From Monocercomonoides exilis (Eukaryota; Preaxostyla; Oxymonadida; Polymastigidae): a DNA stretch of 64,000 bases. Shown one piece after another: positions 58,358-64,000 of the stretch (its first letter is position 1; each line of letters starts with the position of its first letter). A program made the translations under genes and the position numbers. The notes under the pieces are model-generated. The model did not search any database. It saw only the letters and a program-made list of their open reading frames with translations, and was not told the origin of the DNA. Location of the stretch: the NCBI GenBank assembly GCA_001643675.2, contig LSRY02000023.1, positions 1,278,501-1,342,500 of the forward strand. Reading direction: 5' to 3'.

Positions 58358-59578
58358 TTAATTATCATCTTTTAAAATAGTAAAATTTTTGGTATGAACA
58401 GGGTTCATACCGGAGGCGCCGGTTTCACCCGCGGGTTCAATTCCGACTGAACCACTGTCCACAGCTAACGCTATATTAGGTTGATTATTTTTACCCGTAT
58501 CAGGTATACCAGGAACATTATATACAGTTGTTTGATTAGCAACCAATGGCATTCCACTTGCATATTTCCAATAGGAATTCCTAACAGCCCTATAATTCAC
58601 TTGTAATGAAGCAGTTTGAGCTGCTCCATACAGATTACTAAATTTGTCTTCAGGCCCGAATCCAGCTAACATAACTATTGTATAATGCCAATAGTCTATA
58701 TCTAGATTATCATTAAATCTATCATGACGATTAGGATAAACATTAAATTTAAATTCAGTGGTCCATTTCGTTTCATCACTAACACGTAGCAATTTATCTA
58801 TATACAACTGTGCACCTAATTCACGAAGCCATCTTTTCTTAAATCCCGAAACATAACCTGAAGTTGCAAGCCAAGGATACTTAAACATAGACCAAATTTT
58901 CTGACTAATTTCCATATTTACATAATTACCCCAACGACGAAAAACTAATACACGAATATACGCATGACTGAAATCAGTCAACGCATATTGATCGCCGGAA
59001 AAATTAAAATATAACTCATGTCGTACTTTATACAATATATAATCACATTTCGGATCAGTTTGTGTAGGCGACGCTGGATTAATATTCACAAGAAATACAG
59101 CATTATCAGGATATGAAACTAAATTTGTATCATTTTCATAAATTGGCATATTATATGCAAAAAACCGAGAAGAAAATACGGTAAAAGACTGATATATAGG
59201 TGGACGATTTTTATAAATCCAACTTAAATATCTATATCTTCGTCTTCTATATCTACGTCTACGAATTTTCCTCATCCTATAACGATACCTACGTCCACGT
59301 TTATGGATTTTCTTTCCGCTTCCAGTTTGCTTGATCTGCTTCCAATTTTGCACACGACCTTGCCCTGTAGCATTAAGGTTAACCCTACCTTTAGACAACC
59401 TTAAAGATCTATCACCACTCCTAATCCTATTAATCATAGACCGACTCATAGACCGACCTAAATTAATAGTAGAATGGGATAACCTACTTCTAGTTGCTGC
59501 AGGTATAGACCTATACAAAGAAAAAGCAGAAGATGCAAAACTTGGAATACTTCTTATTAAACTTGATGCTAGTGACAT
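58358..59578 (-). CDS. CRESS-virus capsid protein (probable)
   Basis: 406 residues from the ATG at 59578, transcribed convergently with Rep. The N-terminal third is Ser/Arg-rich, with a dense Arg/Tyr/Lys patch at about residues 90-118, as in the DNA-binding arms of circovirus-like capsids. The remainder is Tyr/Trp/Phe-rich beta-type sequence consistent with a single jelly roll, but identification rests on position, size and composition rather than on a motif. The frame is uninterrupted. Confidence 0.8.
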   Translation of the reverse strand: MSLASSLIRSIPSFASSAFSLYRSIPAATRSRLSHSTINLGRSMSRSMINRIRSGDRSLRLSKGRVNLNATGQGRVQNWKQIKQTGSGKKIHKRGRRYRYRMRKIRRRRYRRRRYRYLSWIYKNRPPIYQSFTVFSSRFFAYNMPIYENDTNLVSYPDNAVFLVNINPASPTQTDPKCDYILYKVRHELYFNFSGDQYALTDFSHAYIRVLVFRRWGNYVNMEISQKIWSMFKYPWLATSGYVSGFKKRWLRELGAQLYIDKLLRVSDETKWTTEFKFNVYPNRHDRFNDNLDIDYWHYTIVMLAGFGPEDKFSNLYGAAQTASLQVNYRAVRNSYWKYASGMPLVANQTTVYNVPGIPDTGKNNQPNIALAVDSGSVGIEPAGETGASGMNPVHTKNFTILKDDN

Positions 59579-59644
59579 GTAAAAATGCAAAGGAAAAATA
59601 GGAATTTTATGATCAAATTCTAGAATTATAAAATAAAATTATGG

Positions 59645-60067
59645 TTAATAAAAAGTTACATCTCTTAAAATATATGGATTATTCCAATCACCATGAAATT
59701 CATAAAATATTTTATTATGATTTCTCAAATAAACATTAAAATTATTCTTCATATATTGAAGATAAAATCTTCGCCAAGCTAATAACTGCCTTTCTCTAGA
59801 TCCTTGCCTTCTTAATGCTCTAGGTCTTTGTCTATTTCTATATACCATCCTATTATGCACTGAAGCAAATTGCCTCCATGCTCTACGATAAACAGCTTCC
59901 AATGAGTCAATATACATCATAGCATTCTGCATCTGCATTCCCCAACACCTAGTAAAACGCGGTGCCCAGTTCTCACTGACATCTTCCTCATACGCTTGCA
60001 ACGTAATAGGAACAGTCATGAACCACATGTCATCAGTCCATTCGTCTTCGTTCATTTTTTCGATCAT
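59645..60067 (-). CDS. Third viral gene, basic 140-aa protein of unknown function
   Basis: The first ATG in the frame is at 60067, giving 140 residues; the frame itself is open a little further, to about 60085. It starts 34 bases from the origin 2 stem and reads away from it, tandem with and upstream of the capsid gene. The protein begins acidic (M-I-E-K-M-N-E-D-E-W) and becomes strongly basic, with Arg, Gln, Tyr and Trp (for example R-Q-R-P-R-A-L-R-R-Q). I recognise no homologue. A second structural or DNA-binding role is possible. Most small CRESS viruses have only Rep and capsid, so a separate intact third gene is notable. Confidence 0.7.
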   Translation of the reverse strand: MIEKMNEDEWTDDMWFMTVPITLQAYEEDVSENWAPRFTRCWGMQMQNAMMYIDSLEAVYRRAWRQFASVHNRMVYRNRQRPRALRRQGSRERQLLAWRRFYLQYMKNNFNVYLRNHNKIFYEFHGDWNNPYILRDVTFY

Positions 60068-60088
60068 ACCCTTAATATTTTCCAAGAT

Positions 60089-60133
60089 CTCACAAGTCTC
60101 AGAAGTTGCCGGTAATACTATACGGCAACTTCT
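60089..60133. promoter_or_regulatory. CRESS-virus replication origin 2: iterons and stem-loop with nonamer
   Basis: CTCACAAGT (60089-60097) and CTCAGAAGT (60098-60106) lead into an 11-bp perfect stem, AGAAGTTGCCG (60101-60111) with CGGCAACTTCT (60123-60133). The 11-nt loop again contains GTAATACTA (TAGTATTAC on the minus strand). Iterons and nonamer match origin 1; the stem sequence differs in length and outer bases. Confidence 0.9.
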
Positions 60134-60188
60134 AAATAAATTAGGGGTCAGATCAGAGAACCCATAATTTAATATTTAAATTTCCAGG

Positions 60189-60647
60189 ATGTCATTATTA
60201 GAGAACATGCGTAGTCGTGCTTGGTGTTTCACTCTAAATAATTATGCAGAAGAAGACTTCGAAAGAATAAAACACATTGATTGCAGATACTTAGTAGTTG
60301 GCAAAGAAATCGGTGCTTCAGGAACTCCACACCTTCAAGGGTATATTCATTTCAAAAATCAAAAAGCCTTCAACACAGTTAAGCACATGATAGGTGACAG
60401 AGCCCATATAGAATCAGCTAAAGGTACCCCAAAAGACAATAGAAACTACTGCACTAAAGACAATGACTTTTTCGAAAAAGGTGAACTACCCACACAAGGA
60501 AAAAGATCCGATATAGATGAAGCTATATCAATGATACAAGAAGGTAAACCCCTAACTGAAGTAGCCAAGAAAATGCCTAAACAGATCGTTCTACATGGTA
60601 AAGGACTTACTCACCTAAGTAACCTAATGCATGAAAATCTAGGTTAG
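60189..60647 (+). pseudogene. Second, truncated CRESS Rep (HUH domain only)
   Basis: 152 residues from the ATG at 60189, with HUH motifs C-F-T-L-N-N-Y, P-H-L-Q-G-Y and Y-C-T-K. It aligns to Rep 1 without gaps over about 150 residues at roughly three quarters identity, then ends at the point where Rep 1 enters its helicase domain; the sequence breaks into the TTAGG-flanked GC-rich island. The helicase is missing, so it cannot be a full Rep, though a nicking-competent HUH domain may survive. The divergence from Rep 1 shows that it comes from a different viral genotype. Confidence 0.85.
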
Positions 60648-60866
60648 GTTAGGGGAAAACACGACGCATCCAGAATCTTGAAAGGCGTTTTTCTCGCCGG
60701 GGGAGGGGGTGCGGGAGAAACCGAAAATACTGGGTGAAGGTGCTTGCCCACCTCCACCACCAGGCAGGCTTTGGTGAGGAACAGACACCGCCCCGAGGAG
60801 CTGTGGCAATCTCAAAAATAAATTTGGACAACCGTAGGCTGCACAAAAACAAACCCTAACCTATCT
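60637..60866. other. GC-rich island flanked by inverted TTAGG-like repeats
   Basis: About 200 bases far richer in G and C than anything nearby, bordered by CTAGGTTAGGTTAGGGG on the left and CCCTAACCTA on the right (inverted). Inside are short hairpins (for example GGCG...CGCC near 60685-60700, and GGTG...CACC pairs). The minus strand is open for 67 codons, without features. To the right, CAGACCCATAATTAAT resembles the viral leader behind each origin. It may be a small mobile element or a structured RNA gene at the viral breakpoint; I cannot assign it. Confidence 0.5.
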
Positions 60867-60869
60867 CAG

Positions 60870-62275
60870 ACCCATAATTAATTTTCTCGCTTTTCTCCAC
60901 TCAAAAAACTTTTTTTCGGAAAATTGTATGACAACTCGATATTAATGCAAATTATAAACTGTCATAGGTGAAAAACAAAAGAAAAAAGCAAAAGGATGCA
61001 AAACAAGGAAAAATATTTCTGAAAAAAATGTCAACCAGGTTAGGTTATTTGACATCCCATATCAACTTGCCTGAAAAAATGAATTTTTGAAAAATTTCTA
61101 TGGAATGCTGCCAATTTGGAAAATAAACATTTTTTACATGTTTATAATTAATTAACTCAATTTATATTTATTATCAAAACGGTTTATCACGAAAAAATTA
61201 AAAATTCGAAAAAAATCAAAAATACCATAAAGAAATTTTTTATTTTTCAGTCAACAAAATTATCTCACGAATGAGATGATATGACTAAATAAAAAGCATG
61301 CAGGTGGTAATCATAATTAAAATGAAGTGCTTTGGCGGGATGTTCGCAGCGCGAAGAGGAAAAATTGCACATGCCGAAAAACCAGGTTTGACTTCTTGTT
61401 TTTTCAATAATTTATACATAAAACAAAATAAATATTACATTATTATCATATTAATAATAGATACAATTGATAATCACACCGTTTTTATGCTATTTCATCT
61501 TAATTTTGAAGATTTTTTACAACTTTGCAAAATTTGACATTTCAGTCAAATTAGACTGAAAAAATCAGTTAAATGAAAAACACTGTTTGCTCTGTTATTA
61601 ACGAAAATTTATAATTGATAAACTTTATTATTAATTTTTAACATCAATAGAATCCTTTTTTACAAACAAATTCAGTATTTTGTTGTTTAAATAGCAAAAT
61701 TTAACAAATGCTGTTTAAATAACAGATATATCCTATAAAAATTGCTATTATTTTATATCTCACTCACAATTTTTTAAGATCTTGTCTTTTTCATTTCTAT
61801 ACCACAAAAATATTAAACTGCAATATAAAAATCACCGTTTTCTTTCAAAAAAAGTGAATTTTTATAAATTTTAACAAGAAATGAAGGAAAAAAAAGAATA
61901 GATGTTATTGTCGCAAATTTTAGAAAAAAGACCATGGATTGAATGTTATATTTTCTTTTGAAAAAAGAAAATATCCATTCAATCATTCAACAAGCAAAAA
62001 CTTTAAAAAAGAAAAAGATTAAAAAAATTATTTATCAATAATGCTAACATGTTTTTGAATGAACTCTCATATATTCAAAATAACAGGCTTGATACAATTT
62101 CTACGAAGTTTCTTTAAACAAAAATTAGTTATTGCTAGTTTATCTTTTAACTGTTATCAAAGTGCATTGTAATATCGGCTATATTATTTCAATCCAAATG
62201 TTTGCTAAAAGTATTCGTTCTGTTTCCCTCATTTCTCAATGAAAATTGTTAACTCGAAAAAAGTAAAAGTCAAAC
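60870..62275. other. AT-rich gene-free stretch
   Basis: No gene. One further GGTTAGGTTA occurs at about 61038 between short inverted GTCAA/TTGAC arms. A short plus-strand frame at 61298-61537 has no recognisable feature. Confidence 0.3.
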
Positions 62276-62358
62276 CTGTATTTCATAAGATACGGTGATA
62301 TTCTCTTCAACATTGTTCTTGGACACTTCTTCATTGCTTCGTTTATTTGTGCATTCGC
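62276..62358 (-). CDS. Probable internal exon (83 nt) of an unrecognised gene
   Basis: On the minus strand, an AG-bounded stretch opens A-N-A-Q-I-N-E-A-M-K-K-C and ends at ACAG before GTTTGAC, the local 5' splice consensus. The peptide composition is clearly protein-like in an otherwise AT-rich region. Partner exons were not placed. Confidence 0.4.
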
Positions 62359-63337
62359 CTGAAACAATATATCTTTTATTGTTTTAAGATTGTATGTGAG
62401 GAAAATGAAAAATGCGGTTAACTAATTGAAAAAATTGTTACACACTTTCAACATTTCATGGTTTGCAAGGTGATGTTAAAATCATTTCAACATTTCTTTG
62501 TTTTTAAGGAATGTTAAAAATTCGTTCAAAGATTTTTCATTTATTTAATCCCTCATGATCCGATAACCAAAAGGAAGTATTTTTAAATTGCATTCAATGA
62601 TAACCAATAATGTGGGAGAAAATGAATTGAGTTTGTATTAAATATTTTGTTTTTGGACTTTTTTTATTTGAAAAATTTTTGTTTGAAGTTTCGAAAGTTG
62701 ATACATGATAATGAAATGCTTATCACGTATTTTTTGCAGTTCTTTTCGTTCTATTTACGTTCTTAAATTCAGAGTATCGTTTGAATTGTTCTTTTGATTC
62801 TTATAATACGATAAGCCATAAGATTATTAAGAAATGATTTTTTAATATCTCAAAAAGTGACACTTTTATTTTTTCTTGTTAAGCTTTTATATCTGTTCAG
62901 AGGTTTTAATCATTCTTCACAAACATTGAATATGTCTCTTTGATATTTATTTTTTATGAATCCGTTTAATAATTTTATTTTAATCGAAAGACAAAAGTTT
63001 ATCTTTAACTTTTTTATTTTTCTTTAATTCATTTCATTCTATCATAAAAATGCAATTAACAGTCTTTCAAAATTAATATATTTTATTTATTTCATTGATG
63101 TGAAATGAATAGAAGGTGATTTGAGAAATAAATATAAAATAAATGGAAAATCAAAAGTTGCACAATTTTCTCAATTAATTGATAATAAAAAACTGAAAAC
63201 AAAATGTTAAACAATTAAAGTTTATGAATGACAATCAATGCAACGATGTGGCTCAACATTGTTGTTGCCATCTTGTTCGTTCAATGAACTATTCTTTAAA
63301 AAAATGATCATTCTTCATCAAGAGTAGTTTTCTTTAT
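62359..63337. other. AT-rich stretch, no gene seen
   Basis: Very AT-rich, with no supported feature. It may contain intron sequence of minus-strand genes. Confidence 0.3.
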
Positions 63338-63461
63338 TCATTGATCCAATTTCGTTGACACTACAAAATTCTGTTTTTCAATGTTTCTGGCATTCTTATC
63401 ATATTCATCAGTGAGTTCAAAGCTGTATCTTCGATCGTTGACAATCATGAATCCTGCTTTT
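63338..63461 (-). CDS. Probable last exon of a minus-strand gene
   Basis: Starts right after TTTTTCAG and reads A-G-F-M-I-V-N-D-R-R-Y-S-F-E-L-T-D, ending in K-L-D-Q and a TGA that directly overlaps an AATAAA (TGAATAAA). That arrangement, and the mixed protein composition, support a true C-terminus. Upstream exons between 63463 and 63700 read in conflicting frames, so the gene may be damaged. No family recognised. Confidence 0.5.
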
Positions 63462-63741
63462 CTGAAAAACCATCTTTATTTAGGTTTCTGGAAATTAAAA
63501 CGTAATTTCCAAAAAAAAATGAAGATTATTTATAATAATTATCAAATAAATATACAATTTTTCATCAGTAATACCTTCGATAGCACTTTTAATCATCTTT
63601 TCAGTCGAAATATTGTTTTTTTTGGTTCATAAACTCCACATTGATCCGCATTTTGAAAAAGTGATTTTCATTCCCATTTTGCATATTAAAAGAAATAGAT
63701 ATAAATAAGATAAAAATTGTATAATTGACTTGAAAAAAAAG

Positions 63742-64000
63742 ATGTACAATTCAAACGAAAGTGAGCAAAGGCGAATGTTTGATCTTTGTTGTTTTCATTT
63801 TTGTCATTGTTATTTCCATTCCACTAATAAAATAGCAACTACGGATTTTGTCACAAAATTGTGTTTTTCGCTGAATATGTTTGTTAGAAGTTGATATATG
63901 TTTTATTTTCTCTTTAGGAAGAAACGATGCAATTCGAAGAGGTAGACAAAAGTGTTCAAACAAAGTCGAAGAAGAAGTTGGAGGAGTGTATTCACCATCA
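63742..64000 (+). CDS. Possible 5' part of a gene running off the window
   Basis: An ATG frame at 63742 stays open for about 50 codons. A candidate intron ending TCTCTTTAG at 63917 leads into a second open stretch (E-E-T-M-Q-F-E-E-V-D) that runs to the window end. The 5' splice site is not convincing and another frame is also open after 63918. Confidence 0.25.

Larger units (their letters stand above)
57248..60111. mobile_element. Integrated CRESS-DNA virus genome unit (2,864 bp, origin to origin)
   Basis: From the nonamer of origin 1 (57248) to the nonamer of origin 2 (60112) is 2,864 bp, a typical full genome length for such viruses. It contains one intact Rep (plus) and two intact minus-strand genes (capsid-like and a third gene), the ambisense layout of circular Rep-encoding ssDNA viruses. 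A second, divergent Rep fragment follows origin 2, so the locus is a tandem. The flanks are AT-rich host-like DNA with a MITE on the left. Endogenous or associated CRESS viruses are known from other gut protists (naryaviruses and nenyaviruses with Entamoeba, vilyaviruses with Giardia). Confidence 0.85.

Noticed and set aside
60640-60660. Telomere at the TTAGG-like repeats
   Set aside because: Only about two units, interrupted, with an inverted partner 210 bases away and non-telomeric DNA on both sides.
60650-60850. SRP RNA gene in the GC-rich island
   Set aside because: Short ACCAGG and GGAACAG matches are suggestive, but the helix 8 and Alu-domain pairings could not be assembled; left as an unassigned island.

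Overview
The window reads as a piece of nuclear genome from an AT-rich flagellated protist, most likely an oxymonad close to Monocercomonoides. The grounds are: very short spliceosomal introns (mostly 44-77 nt) starting GTATG or GTTTG; a eukaryotic ribosomal protein gene (eS1/RPS3A) with two introns; a CK1 kinase; a huge beta-helix surface protein ending in a transmembrane segment and a kinase-like tail; and two copies of a paralogous family ending in a 'GGAVD' block that I recall as abundant in Monocercomonoides. The host name rests on recall of families, not on a search. TAA and TGA end the intact genes, consistent with the standard code.

Layout. 0.5-8.1 kb (minus strand): surface beta-helix protein with its pseudokinase tail split off by one in-frame TGA. 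8.1-15.9 kb: gene-poor, with decayed low-complexity coding remnants and a 483-bp transposon with an 8-bp target duplication. 16.0-21.3 kb: three DNA-transposon genes (a broken pogo-like copy, a complete pogo-like element with 47-bp inverted ends and a TA duplication, and a PIF/Harbinger-type transposase). 21.9 kb: tRNA-Leu(CAA). 22.7-32.7 kb: the main cellular gene block (family protein, CK1 kinase, a small unknown gene overlapping head to head with an EF-hand protein, eS1). 33-35 kb: three MITEs of one family. 35.5-39.3 kb: a protein of 41 exact 30-residue repeats. 39.6-40.0 kb: a (TAAAA)n satellite. 41.9-50.9 kb: a four-exon gene for a giant Ser/Glu/Lys-rich protein. 51.4-52.8 kb: a second family copy with two nonsense codons. 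54.6 kb: a (TTC)n tract next to an inverted 85-bp copy of the giant gene. 56.2 kb: a fourth MITE.

56.9-60.9 kb is the most unusual part: an integrated CRESS-DNA (circular Rep-encoding ssDNA) virus. An intact Rep, an Arg-rich capsid-like protein and a third small gene lie between two stem-loops that both present the circovirus-type nonamer TAGTATTAC on the minus strand, 2,864 bp apart. A second Rep, roughly three quarters identical and truncated before its helicase domain, follows the second stem-loop, so this is a tandem of related but different viral genomes. It abuts a GC-rich island flanked by inverted TTAGG-like repeats. From 61 to 64 kb the DNA is AT-rich, with only scattered probable exons.
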